In this document: positions 29,620 through 37,537 of the stretch, in pieces
How positions within the stretch are numbered: position 1 is the stretch's first letter
How the letters are laid out: the number at the start of each line of letters is the position of its first letter
Source of the DNA: Desertivirga arenae
GTDB lineage: Bacteria; Bacteroidota; Bacteroidia; Sphingobacteriales; Sphingobacteriaceae
DNA length: 64,000 nt
Assembly (NCBI RefSeq): GCF_017355785.1
Contig: NZ_JAFEWE010000006.1
Location: 124,001-188,000 of the forward strand
Reading direction: 5' to 3'
The notes under the pieces: model-generated
The model's input: only the letters and a program-made list of their open reading frames with translations
What the model was told of the DNA's origin: nothing
Databases searched by the model: none
Program-made: the position numbers and the translations under genes

Positions 29620-30297
29620 ATGAAAATGAAATTATTCTTAACACTTTTTGCATCAGCATCTTTATTTTTCGCTGGCTGCGACTATGATAACTATGACGAA
29701 CCTAAATCAACTCTATCGGGAAGTGTAATACATGATGGAAAACCGATTGGGGTTCGTACTAACGGGGTTCAACTGGAGCTTTGGCAAGATGGCTTCCAAG
29801 TACGTTCTCTCATACCTGTTTATATTAATCAGGACGGAAGTTATTCCGCAAGTCTTTTTGACGGAGTATATAAGCTCGTTCGTAAAGGCAATTCTCCCTG
29901 GCTGCAACAGAGTACAGATACATTACTGATAGAAGTTAAAGGAAATACGAAAAAAGATGTTCCAGTTACTCCTTACTTTACCATTAGCAATGAAAGCTTT
30001 TCGTTTTCCAATAACTCGATTACAGCTAATTTTAAGGTCGATAAAGTGGTCTCTACGGCTAACATAGATGCAATTCGTTTATATTTAGGAAACTCGATGC
30101 TAACAGATGAAGCGAGATATGAACATCGGGTAACTGCATACATGGGTACTATTGTTCTGGGCGCGAATGCAACTATTGCGACCCAACTTCCTGCCAGCTT
30201 GAAGAACCTTTCTCATGTATTTGCAAGGATAGGTGTTAAATCAACTTCTTCGGGAGAGTACTATTACACGCAAGTACAGAAAATAGCCTTAAAATAA
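29620..30297 (+). CDS. DUF3823-family lipoprotein, 225 aa
   Basis: Lipobox FFAGC (C20), followed by a domain that opens STLSGSVIHDGKPI and contains YINQDGSYSASLFDGVYKLV, a transthyretin-like beta-sandwich layout seen in DUF3823 proteins, which usually sit right after SusD. The C-terminal half is another beta-rich domain. Likely a surface accessory lipoprotein that helps bind the imported ligand. Third gene of this SusC-SusD locus, closed by a hairpin at about 30337-30370. Confidence 0.85.
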   Translation: MKMKLFLTLFASASLFFAGCDYDNYDEPKSTLSGSVIHDGKPIGVRTNGVQLELWQDGFQVRSLIPVYINQDGSYSASLFDGVYKLVRKGNSPWLQQSTDTLLIEVKGNTKKDVPVTPYFTISNESFSFSNNSITANFKVDKVVSTANIDAIRLYLGNSMLTDEARYEHRVTAYMGTIVLGANATIATQLPASLKNLSHVFARIGVKSTSSGEYYYTQVQKIALK

Positions 30298-30336
30298 AGG
30301 AAACGAACTGTAGAAAGCTTATAACATTTTTAGTTG

Positions 30337-30370
30337 AAAAGAGACTGCCCGTAAAAAGGTAGTCTCTTTT
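30337..30370 (+). terminator. Terminator of the second SusC-SusD locus
   Basis: Stem AAAAGAGACT (30337-30346) pairs with AGTCTCTTTT (30361-30370), with a partly paired GCC/GG continuation and a T run. Confidence 0.75.
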
Positions 30371-30514
30371 GCTTGAAGTGCCCATGGCAATGAATATCCT
30401 CACACTAAAAAATTATCGTGGAAGAATAAAAAGTACAAGATGTCAGTTCCTGTGACTTAAATCATCTTTTACTCCATACACTTTTCCTACCTTGCTATTT
30501 TAGAAATTGAAAAA

Positions 30515-31743
30515 ATGAACCCTTATCCATTCAACTTCATTACAAAGCCTGCAGGCCCTGCTTGTAACCTCCATTGCGACTACTGTTATTATCTGGAAAA
30601 AGAACAACTATTTCCCACTCCAAATACTTTCATGAATGAACTAACGCTCGAGAACTTTACAAGGGAATATATACAGGAACAACCAGGTAATGAAGTTACA
30701 TTTGTCTGGCAGGGAGGAGAACCTTGCCTGGCAGGCCTTGAGTTTTATAAGAAAGCGCTGGAATTCCAAAAGAAGTTCGCTAAGGGGAAGACAGTCATAA
30801 TTCATTTCAGACGAATGGAACCCTGCTTAACGACGAATGGTGTTCTTTCTTCAGCAAAAACAACTTCCTGGTAGGAATTTCAATAGATGGACCAGCAGAG
30901 CTTCACGACCAGTATCGAGTAGATAAAGGACAAAAAGGAACATTTCATAAAGTGGTTAAAGCGATTGAGCTACTTAAGAAACATAAGGTAGAATTTAATA
31001 CCCTTACCGTAGTTAATAATTCAAATGTAGAGCATCCTTTACGGGTTTACAATTTTCTTAAAGACATAGGAAGTAACTATATTCAATTCATTCCACTGGT
31101 TGAACGCATATCAGAAAATATAACATCTGAGGGCTTGAAGTTGGTACAAGCTGAAAGCAATGTAGAAAGCACCCTTGCGCCATGGTCAGTTCCCTCCCTG
31201 AAGTTCGGTCGATTCCTTGTTGATGTATTCAATGAGTGGCTAAAGAAAGATGTAGGGAACTATTTCATTCAGGTTTTTGATGCAACCCTTGCAAATGAGA
31301 TGGGCCAACCTGCCGGCGTTTGTAGCTATAGTAATAGCTGTGGTAATGCCTTGGCAATTGAGCATAATGGGGATGTGTTCTCCTGTGATCATTACGTTTA
31401 TCCCAACTATAAGCTTGGTAATATAAATACGGAGTCAATAACCACGATTCTACAGGAACAGGTGCAGACTGAGTTTCACAAGAAAAAATTGGAAGACTTA
31501 CCAGGGTTGTGTAAAAACTGTAAGGTTTATCACTACTGCTTCGGCGAGTGCCCCAAGAATCGTTTCAATACGACAAAAAAAGGAGAAAAAGGCCTGAACT
31601 ACCTCTGTGCCGGATACAAGCATTTCTTTGCATACGTGCAGCCCTATATGAAATTTATGGCAAACGAACTTAAACATAAAAGAGCACCTGCCAATATTAT
31701 GTACGTAAAAAGACAGGTGATCCTGAAAAGATTTAAAGGGTAA
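30515..31743 (+). pseudogene. Anaerobic sulfatase-maturating radical SAM enzyme (anSME), frameshifted
   Basis: Two open frames together give one anSME of about 409 residues. Frame one (30515-30874) has the radical SAM cluster CNLHCDYC near residue 18 and the FVWQGGEP motif; frame two, from about 30805, has QTNGTLLND, GISIDGP, and the SPASM cysteines (NSCGNALAIEHNGDVFSCDH, CKNCKVYHYCFGECP). The break is near 30800-30808: a one-base loss (or two-base gain) joins the frames. anSME converts an active-site Cys or Ser of sulfatases to formylglycine. No sulfatase is visible in the window. It may be a genuine pseudogene or a sequencing/assembly error. Confidence 0.85.
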
Positions 31744-31818
31744 GCTATAAGTAAAGCCATGAATTTACGGTAAAGTTGAATCTATTCAACCTTCGACAGA
31801 TTTTTACTTAAAGTAGAT

Positions 31819-32781
31819 TTATTCTGCTTTCTTACTACCTGTCGAAATATTGTTTTGCTTCAATGTTTCATAAAACAATGCTTCATTATTCTCTCTTTTC
31901 ATTTCGTTGAAAATTTGCTGAATAACTTTTTCGCAATCTGTTCTATAGGGTGATCTCTGCGCAACATAAAGATTATAGGCTAAACACATATTATCCAGGC
32001 CATCTTTGTAACGTTTTAGGTTAAGAGTATATATCAAACCTAATCCATAAAACACCTCCGGATTTTCCCTGTCTACCTGAGCAAGGTTTTTATAAGCCTC
32101 TATAGCCTTATCATAGTCTCCAAGGTACTGGTAGACTACTGGTATGTTTTGCAGTGGAACACTGCCTTTCGGATCAATTTTTAAAGACCTTTGATACGCG
32201 TTTAAAGCTTGATCATACTTTTTCAGCTTCCTGTAAGAAATACCGAGATTATCCCAGGCAAAGGCAAAAGAAGGATCAATAGATACAGCCTTTTCAAAAC
32301 TTGCAGCTGCTTCTGAAAGTTTAGAGGTCTTCAACTGGTCTACTCCCTCATAGTAATACCGCATCGCTTCCTCATTTACCAAATAAGAAGATGTAGAACC
32401 TTTATCTAAAGTTGCCGCTTTACTTTTAATTGCCTCGCAGCTGTCCATCAAATAGCGTTCAATTTCATAATAATGCTTTTTGTATTCGTTGGACTGAAGA
32501 TTGTCGGAAACGACAATGTTAACCTGTTTCTTTTCCTTTCTATTATTAGCGTTGGCAGCAACAGCAGAAAGTTGTGAGCCTATCTGGTAGGCGATAACTT
32601 GTTTGTCAATACATTCATTTATCTTCTTGGTAATCTCTTTTTTTCCAAGATTCCCGGTCTTTACTGAATCAATACACCTACATGCATTCTCAGCTAATTC
32701 TTTAAGTAGCTGCTCTTTCTGGGCAGAAGCCTCAATTGCAAACAGGGAAATTATCAGGGATAAGGTCACAGCTTTTTTCAT
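31819..32781 (-). CDS. TPR-repeat exported protein, 320 aa
   Basis: I start at the ATG at 32781, which opens a signal peptide (MKKAVTLSLIISLFAIEASAQ) and is 11 codons inside the longest frame. N-terminal part holds Cys-rich motifs (ENACRCIDSVKTG). Residues about 140-270 contain about four tetratricopeptide repeats (SEAAASFEKAVSIDP, DQALNAYQRSLKIDP, DKAIEAYKNLAQVD). It is probably a periplasmic scaffold for protein contacts. Partner unknown. Divergent from the YceI gene. Confidence 0.85.
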   Translation of the reverse strand: MKKAVTLSLIISLFAIEASAQKEQLLKELAENACRCIDSVKTGNLGKKEITKKINECIDKQVIAYQIGSQLSAVAANANNRKEKKQVNIVVSDNLQSNEYKKHYYEIERYLMDSCEAIKSKAATLDKGSTSSYLVNEEAMRYYYEGVDQLKTSKLSEAAASFEKAVSIDPSFAFAWDNLGISYRKLKKYDQALNAYQRSLKIDPKGSVPLQNIPVVYQYLGDYDKAIEAYKNLAQVDRENPEVFYGLGLIYTLNLKRYKDGLDNMCLAYNLYVAQRSPYRTDCEKVIQQIFNEMKRENNEALFYETLKQNNISTGSKKAE

Positions 32782-32952
32782 TGTATTCGATAATAAGTTG
32801 AGGTTAAAAATCAAAGCAATATAAAAAAATATGATTCAATTTCTTGATCTATGTTAAGACTCTTTTTTAACCTACATCAATGCACAGCTTCTGCGGATGC
32901 TGCAATTTTGTGATATCAACAAACAGAAAAAGAAACATAAAAAATTTATATC

Positions 32953-33504
32953 ATGGAAACTACACAAAACACTGCTCAACTTGTAAAATGGACAATTGAT
33001 ACAATGCACTCTGAAGTATTGTTCAAAGTAAAACACCTGGTGATCTCTACCGTAACTGGTTCTTTTAAATCCTTTACAGGAAGTGCAAGCTTCAAAGAAG
33101 GAAGTCTGGAAGGTGCCGATATTAACTTTAGTATTGACGTGAACAGTGTTGACACAAATCAAGCTCAGCGAGACGGACATTTGAAATCAGGAGACTTCTT
33201 TGATGCAGAGAACTACCCGACCATTGATTTCCAATCTACTTCCTTTACTCAAAAAGACGACGAGAATTATACTTTAGTTGGTGATCTGACGATAAAAGGT
33301 GTTACCAAACAGGTGGAGATCAATGCTGAGTATGGTGGAACTGAAAAAGATGCCTACGGAAATCAGAAAATAGGTTTTGAGGTTACCGGCACAATCAATC
33401 GTAAAGAATTTGGTTTAACGTATAATGCTATTACTGAAACAGGAGGTTTGGCGATCGGCGAAAACATTAAACTTATTGCAAATATTCAGTTGCAGAAAAG
33501 TTAG
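32953..33504 (+). CDS. YceI-family lipocalin-like protein, 183 aa
   Basis: The sequence fits the YceI beta-barrel: WTIDTMHSEVLFKVKHLVISTVTGSFKSF near the start, then AQRDGHLKSGDFFDAENYPTIDFQS and TINRKEFGLTYNA toward the end, the conserved family signature. YceI proteins bind isoprenoid or lipid ligands in the barrel. There is no signal peptide in this version, so it may be cytoplasmic. Ligand unknown. It is followed by the mirrored repeat region. Confidence 0.92.
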   Translation: METTQNTAQLVKWTIDTMHSEVLFKVKHLVISTVTGSFKSFTGSASFKEGSLEGADINFSIDVNSVDTNQAQRDGHLKSGDFFDAENYPTIDFQSTSFTQKDDENYTLVGDLTIKGVTKQVEINAEYGGTEKDAYGNQKIGFEVTGTINRKEFGLTYNAITETGGLAIGENIKLIANIQLQKS

Positions 33505-33587
33505 TGGGATTACACTGATTATTTGTGGGATTACACCGATTGGTAGTAGATTACCCTGATGGCTAGGATGATTACACGAATTAGTTA
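33505..33587 (+). repeat. Tandem array 1: four ~21-bp units, forward orientation
   Basis: Units begin near 33505, 33526, 33547 and 33567 with a shared core GGATTACAC or a variant of it (first two units identical for 12 bases, GTGGGATTACAC). Unit length is 20-21 bases. It starts 1 base after the yceI stop and is mirrored by the array at 33711-33790. Confidence 0.75.
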
Positions 33588-33710
33588 AAATAATAGAGGC
33601 AGGATTGATGTTCCAAGGAATTTCGTCCTGCTTTTAATTTTACTAACCAGTACGATTTAAACTAGCATTGGTTCAAAATGTCTTCATACCGGAAGTCAAC
33701 ATCCAAACAA

Positions 33711-33790
33711 TCTGTGTAATCATCCCCAAACCTGTGTGATCCACCTAATATCGGTGTAATCATTCCCACATCTGCGTAATCCAACCTATC
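33711..33790 (-). repeat. Tandem array 2: four 20-bp units, reverse orientation
   Basis: Units start at exactly 33711, 33731, 33751 and 33771 (period 20), each with TCTGTGTAATC or a close variant. The core GTGTAATC is the reverse complement of GATTACAC in array 1, so the two arrays face each other across about 125 bases. Confidence 0.8.
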
Positions 33791-33960
33791 CCATCATAAA
33801 ATAATTCTAGACCTAAGCACAACATTCGCAGGATAAAAGCGTATATTTGTATATAATCGTTTAGCAGACACGCTTCTTCTATCCTATTGTACTACTTGAA
33901 ATAATAACTTCCCTTGTAAATCATTCGGTAGTTACATTAATTACACATAAATTCAATCAT

Positions 33961-35205
33961 TTGTCATTCGAACAATTAAATCTTAGTGCTTCTATTTTAA
34001 AAGCGCTAGAAACTGAAGGATATACTAATCCCACCCCAATACAACAACAGGCAATTCCAGCAGTATTAAACAGAAAAGACATCTTAGGATGTGCACAAAC
34101 TGGCACAGGAAAAACTGCTGCCTTTGCTCTGCCTGTACTGCATCAATTAGAGCAACAACCTGCAGAAAAAGGTAAAAAAAGAGATATCAGAGCTTTAATA
34201 CTATGTCCTACACGTGAGCTTGCTATTCAAATCAATGATAGTTTTAGTGCCTATGGTAAACATACAGGTTTAAAACATCAGGTAGTTTTTGGAGGTGTTT
34301 CTATTAATGCTCAAATCAACGCATTGAAAGTTGGAGCAGATATTCTGATTGCAACACCAGGAAGACTTGTAGATTTACTTAATCAAAGAGTGATCAGCCT
34401 GAAAAAAGTGCGTCATTTTATCTTAGATGAAGCAGACCGCATGTTAGATATGGGCTTTATCAGAGATATAAAAAAGGTTATTGAAGTTATACCAACTAAC
34501 AGGCAAACTTTATTCTTTTCGGCGACAATGCCTCCTGAAATAGCATCGTTGGCTAATTCAATTCTTAACAACCCTACAAAGATCGAAGTGGCTCCGGTTT
34601 CATCTACTGCTGAAAAGGTTACGCAGGCGATCTATGAGGTAGATAAAAAAAATAAAGCGTCTCTGCTTATCCATTTGCTGTCAGACAAAAAAATGCAAAG
34701 TGTTCTTGTTTTTACCAGAACTAAGCATGGAGCAGATAAGCTTGTAAAGATCCTGACGAAGGCCAATATAAAAAGTGATGCAATTCATGGTAACAAAGCA
34801 CAGAATGCCCGTCAGAAAGCTTTATCTAACTTTAAAGATGGCAGGATTCGTGTTCTCGTAGCTACAGACATCGCTTCACGCGGAATTGATATTGATGATT
34901 TGAAGCACGTAGTTAATTTCGATCTCCCAGAACAGGCGGAAACTTATGTTCACAGAATAGGTAGAACAGGCAGGGCTGGCAATGAAGGTATTGCTATTTC
35001 TTTCTGCAGTACTGAGGAACAGGATCTATTAAAAGATATAAACAAAGTTACAGCACAACGGATTCCGCTAGTTGCAGAACATCCTTATCCGGTAGATAGA
35101 AATGCTAAACCGCTTACTGTCCAACCAGAAAATAGAAGAAGTCAGGCTCCAGCAAAAAAGAAGGTTTTTAAAAGAAGAGAAAAACGTAGTGTAGCTACTG
35201 CTTAA
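33961..35205 (+). CDS. rhlE: DEAD-box ATP-dependent RNA helicase, RhlE-like, 414 aa
   Basis: All SF2 DEAD-box motifs are present: Q motif (GYTNPTPIQQ), AQTGTGKT, PTRELA, TPGR, DEAD (LDEADRMLD), SAT, ARGIDI-like (ASRGIDID) and HRIGRTGR. A short basic tail (KKKVFKRREKR) may add RNA affinity. It remodels RNA duplexes, probably in ribosome assembly or mRNA decay; the RhlE group is inferred from motif context. The start is TTG at 33961, giving MSFEQLNLS, the usual family opening. A desaturase gene follows 46 bases later. Confidence 0.94.
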   Translation: MSFEQLNLSASILKALETEGYTNPTPIQQQAIPAVLNRKDILGCAQTGTGKTAAFALPVLHQLEQQPAEKGKKRDIRALILCPTRELAIQINDSFSAYGKHTGLKHQVVFGGVSINAQINALKVGADILIATPGRLVDLLNQRVISLKKVRHFILDEADRMLDMGFIRDIKKVIEVIPTNRQTLFFSATMPPEIASLANSILNNPTKIEVAPVSSTAEKVTQAIYEVDKKNKASLLIHLLSDKKMQSVLVFTRTKHGADKLVKILTKANIKSDAIHGNKAQNARQKALSNFKDGRIRVLVATDIASRGIDIDDLKHVVNFDLPEQAETYVHRIGRTGRAGNEGIAISFCSTEEQDLLKDINKVTAQRIPLVAEHPYPVDRNAKPLTVQPENRRSQAPAKKKVFKRREKRSVATA

Positions 35206-35251
35206 GAAGCTGCCAGTTTTAATTAAATTATAATAAATATTATCATACAAT

Positions 35252-35971
35252 ATGTATATCCTTCTTTTCTTTATAGGGCATTGGTTCCTTTCCCTTTTTT
35301 GTCAAACGTTCTTTCTGCATCGCTATGCCTCTCACAAGGTATTTAGCATGAATAAATTTTGGGAACGCTTTTTCTACCTTGTGACCTATATTTGTCAGGG
35401 TTCTTCTTTTCTAAACCCTTGCGCCTATGCTACTATGCACCGCGACCATCACGCATTCAGCGACACTGAAAAAGATCCTCATTCACCTCATTTTTTCACT
35501 GACGTGTTTCAAATGACCTGGGCTACAGTGCTTACTTTCAGAGATCATGTAAAAAGGTCGGAAGAAGGTTGTGGTGGAAGATATCCACAATGGAGAATAG
35601 TTGACAGGATTGGCTCAAGCATCCCATCGCGCATTCTTTTTGGAATATCCTACACATGCTTCTATATTCAGTTCGCTGAATTTTGGTGGATGTTCCTGTT
35701 GTTGCCTATCCATTTCCTTATGGGTCCTTTGCATGGAGCTATCGTTAATTGGTGCGGCCATAAGTATGGTTACGCAAACTACGACAACAAAGACCATTCA
35801 AAAAACACGAGTCCGTTTGACTTTCTCATGTTAGGTGAATTGTTTCAAAATAACCACCATCGTTTTCCAAACAGTGCCAATTTTGCACAAAAATGGTTTG
35901 AGGTGGATCCTGTTTTTCCAGTGTTGAAAGCCTTACATTTTATGAAGGTTATCCGGTTGAAAAAGGCTTAA
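35252..35971 (+). CDS. Acyl-CoA/lipid desaturase, SCD-like, 239 aa
   Basis: Membrane di-iron desaturase with the three His boxes: HRYASH (23-28), HRDHH (63-67) and NNHHRF (about 199-203). Hydrophobic spans lie between them. It introduces a double bond into fatty acyl chains; members help membrane fluidity. It is followed by a cold-shock gene, which suits a cold-adaptation neighbourhood, though the two may not share a promoter. Confidence 0.93.
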   Translation: MYILLFFIGHWFLSLFCQTFFLHRYASHKVFSMNKFWERFFYLVTYICQGSSFLNPCAYATMHRDHHAFSDTEKDPHSPHFFTDVFQMTWATVLTFRDHVKRSEEGCGGRYPQWRIVDRIGSSIPSRILFGISYTCFYIQFAEFWWMFLLLPIHFLMGPLHGAIVNWCGHKYGYANYDNKDHSKNTSPFDFLMLGELFQNNHHRFPNSANFAQKWFEVDPVFPVLKALHFMKVIRLKKA

Positions 35972-36102
35972 TCAACTCTTATAGAAACATTTGATAAAAT
36001 GAATCGTTGATATATAATGTGAAACACAAATCTCACATTTTCAAATAAATAAAGTAATACGAGATATTATAAGTATCTTTAAAAATAATAATACCAAATA
36101 CA

Positions 36103-36294
36103 ATGCAAAAAGGAACAGTTAAATTTTTCAATGAAACAAAAGGTTTCGGTTTTATCACACCTAGCAACGGTGGAAAAGAAATCTTTGTTCACTCTTCTGG
36201 CTTGATCGACAAAATTCGTGAGAACGATACAGTTGAGTTTGAAGTAGAACAAGGTCGCAAAGGACCTAATGCGGTAAATGTAAAAGTAGCGTAA
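36103..36294 (+). CDS. Cold-shock domain protein (CspA family), 63 aa
   Basis: Single OB-fold with RNP motifs KGFGFI and EIFVHSS and no other domain. It binds single-stranded nucleic acid and melts RNA secondary structure. A TATCTTTA near 36074 is a weak -7 candidate. It is followed by a terminator and a small charged gene. Confidence 0.95.
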   Translation: MQKGTVKFFNETKGFGFITPSNGGKEIFVHSSGLIDKIRENDTVEFEVEQGRKGPNAVNVKVA

Positions 36295-36316
36295 GCACTA
36301 TATAATATTGATCGTC

Positions 36317-36352
36317 AAGCATTTCCCGCTATCCGGGAAATGCTTTTTTTTT
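36317..36352 (+). terminator. Terminator after the cold-shock gene
   Basis: Stem AAGCATTTCCC (36317-36327) with GGGAAATGCTT (36335-36345), 7-nt loop, followed by eight T. Confidence 0.92.
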
Positions 36353-36386
36353 CAACAAATTTTATAAACAAAAATCAAGAATACAT

Positions 36387-36590
36387 ATGGCAAAATCTCA
36401 GGCAACCTTCATGAAAAAAGAATTAGAGAAAAAAAGATTGAAAAAAAGGGAAGAAAAGAAAGAGCGTAAAGAAGAGCGTAAAAAGAACGCAACGGGAGGA
36501 GATCTTGAAAATATGATAGCGTACGTAAACGAATTCGGTGAGATTTCATCAACTCCACCGCCGCCTAAAAAGGAAGAGAAGCAGGACTAA
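36387..36590 (+). CDS. Small highly charged protein, 67 aa
   Basis: Residues 1-33 are a Lys/Glu/Arg-rich helix (MKKELEKKRLKKREEKKERK), then a short folded-looking stretch LENMIAYVNEFGEISSTPP and a Pro/Lys tail. No family named with certainty. Similar proteins occur next to cold-shock genes in Bacteroidota, which suggests an RNA- or ribosome-related role by guilt of position. It lies beyond a terminator from the csp gene, so it may have its own promoter or read-through. Function unknown. Confidence 0.75.
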   Translation: MAKSQATFMKKELEKKRLKKREEKKERKEERKKNATGGDLENMIAYVNEFGEISSTPPPPKKEEKQD

Positions 36591-36824
36591 TCTGCTTTAA
36601 TTGAAGTTGTGATAATAGTGCATCGCGGTCTTTATAGGGGAAATAACAGCGTTGTAATAAACATTCCATGAGTACCCGGATGCATTTTTCACCTTCTGCG
36701 CTATAAAAGTTACCCTCCTTATCCCTATAGTTTTTTCTAATGTAATAGTTGAGCTGCTGCAAGTAATAGGGTCGGGTAAACTTCTAGTGAATACAGCTTT
36801 TGTTGAGGCAATTTGGTCCTTCAT
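36565..36824 (-). pseudogene. Short conserved-looking gene, apparently frameshifted
   Basis: Two overlapping minus-strand frames appear to make one protein: MKDQIASTKAVFTR from ATG at 36824, then a frame change at about 36784 to KFTRPYYLQQLNYYIRKNY ... KCIRVLMECLLQRCYFP, ending at 36565. A one-base loss joins them. The second part has strongly protein-like composition while the continuation of frame one (PDPITCSSSTI) does not. The stop overlaps the charged-protein gene by 26 bases. Family not recognised. It could be a sequencing error or a decayed gene. Confidence 0.4.
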
Positions 36825-36933
36825 CTTTACTCATCTTTTATTGTCAGTTTATAACTGATAATGACGTCTACCGGTTTTAAAAAAAGCAAAAATATTGTTG
36901 TGTAGAATTAAACTCAGGTTAAACCTAAGAGCA

Positions 36934-37386
36934 TTATTTTGGCTTCTGGCTATAGGTGGAATAGTCTGTACTTAAAGGAGTAATACCGGAAATTCTGAAT
37001 TCTGTAGCTATCTGAGCCCGGTGATATGTAGAATGATTGATAACATGAAAGAGCAAATTACCTATTGTGTTTTCGAAGGTCTGCTCAACGTTAAAAGCAA
37101 ACTCAATCACTTCTTCTAAACTATTTGAATTAAGTATCATTGTAGTATTCTCGAAATTCACTTTATTAATTCTATGAAAATCTAGAATTGAATGTATCTG
37201 CCATGGGTCTATACGATCCTGGTTGGGTAATACTCTTCGGTTCCAGTTTCGGTGAGCATTCAGGATATGACTATAAAGCTGAACTGCCTTTTGGGGCACT
37301 TCCTGCTGATGTACTAAAAACTCGTTTGCTAACTGTTGGTTAGTATAATAGTTATATTCGAAAAGCTGCTTAAAAAAATCTTTCAT
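36934..37386 (-). CDS. DinB-like putative metal-dependent protein, 150 aa
   Basis: I start at the ATG at 37386; the longer frame to 37455 adds 23 residues with no family character. The four-helix DinB/YfiT fold is suggested by an N-terminal helix FFKQLFEYNYYTNQQLA and by His motifs ILNAHRNW (near residue 42) and HVINHSTYHRAQI (near 118-130), the three metal ligands of the family. Members include thiol-transfer enzymes; the substrate here is unknown. Cytoplasmic. Confidence 0.85.
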   Translation of the reverse strand: MKDFFKQLFEYNYYTNQQLANEFLVHQQEVPQKAVQLYSHILNAHRNWNRRVLPNQDRIDPWQIHSILDFHRINKVNFENTTMILNSNSLEEVIEFAFNVEQTFENTIGNLLFHVINHSTYHRAQIATEFRISGITPLSTDYSTYSQKPK

Positions 37387-37461
37387 GGCACTGATGGACG
37401 GGATTTTAGGCGGCAAGTTAAAAGATTTTCTATTTTTTCCACTGCAATTTGGCAAAAAGTA

Positions 37462-37506
37462 AAAAAGCCATCTGGTCGTACCCCTTGCACTTCCAAATGG
37501 CTTTTA
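37462..37506 (-). terminator. Terminator of the RND efflux operon
   Basis: AAAAGCCAT (on the minus strand) with an 18-nt-loop partner ATGGCTTTT: plus-strand arms at about 37462-37475 and 37493-37506, with T-rich sequence downstream in minus orientation. It follows the outer-membrane channel gene. Confidence 0.75.
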
Positions 37507-37537
37507 TTTTATTTTGACCTTTTACCTCGTCTATTCT

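Larger units (their letters stand above)
33505..33960. other. Intergenic region between yceI and rhlE
   Basis: About 456 bases carrying the two mirrored repeat arrays, a short inverted repeat GCAGGA/TCCTGC (33599-33604, 33626-33631) followed by T-rich sequence that may terminate yceI, and the rhlE upstream sequence. No open frame of note. Confidence 0.6.

Noticed and set aside
30515-31743. Programmed ribosomal frameshift in the sulfatase-maturase gene
   Set aside because: No slippery heptamer or obvious downstream stimulator at the junction near 30800; a lost base or sequencing error explains the break more simply.
31772-31795. Short inverted repeat GTTGAAT/ATTCAAC between the maturase and TPR genes
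   Set aside because: Loop of only two bases and no T run, so it is a weak terminator candidate.
33505-33790. CRISPR-like look of the repeat arrays
   Set aside because: Units are short (20-21 bp) and degenerate, adjoin without spacers, the two arrays face each other, and no cas genes are present.
36597-36824. Single-frame 75-residue protein on the minus strand
   Set aside because: After residue 14 its composition turns non-protein-like while another frame becomes protein-like; treated as a frameshifted gene instead.
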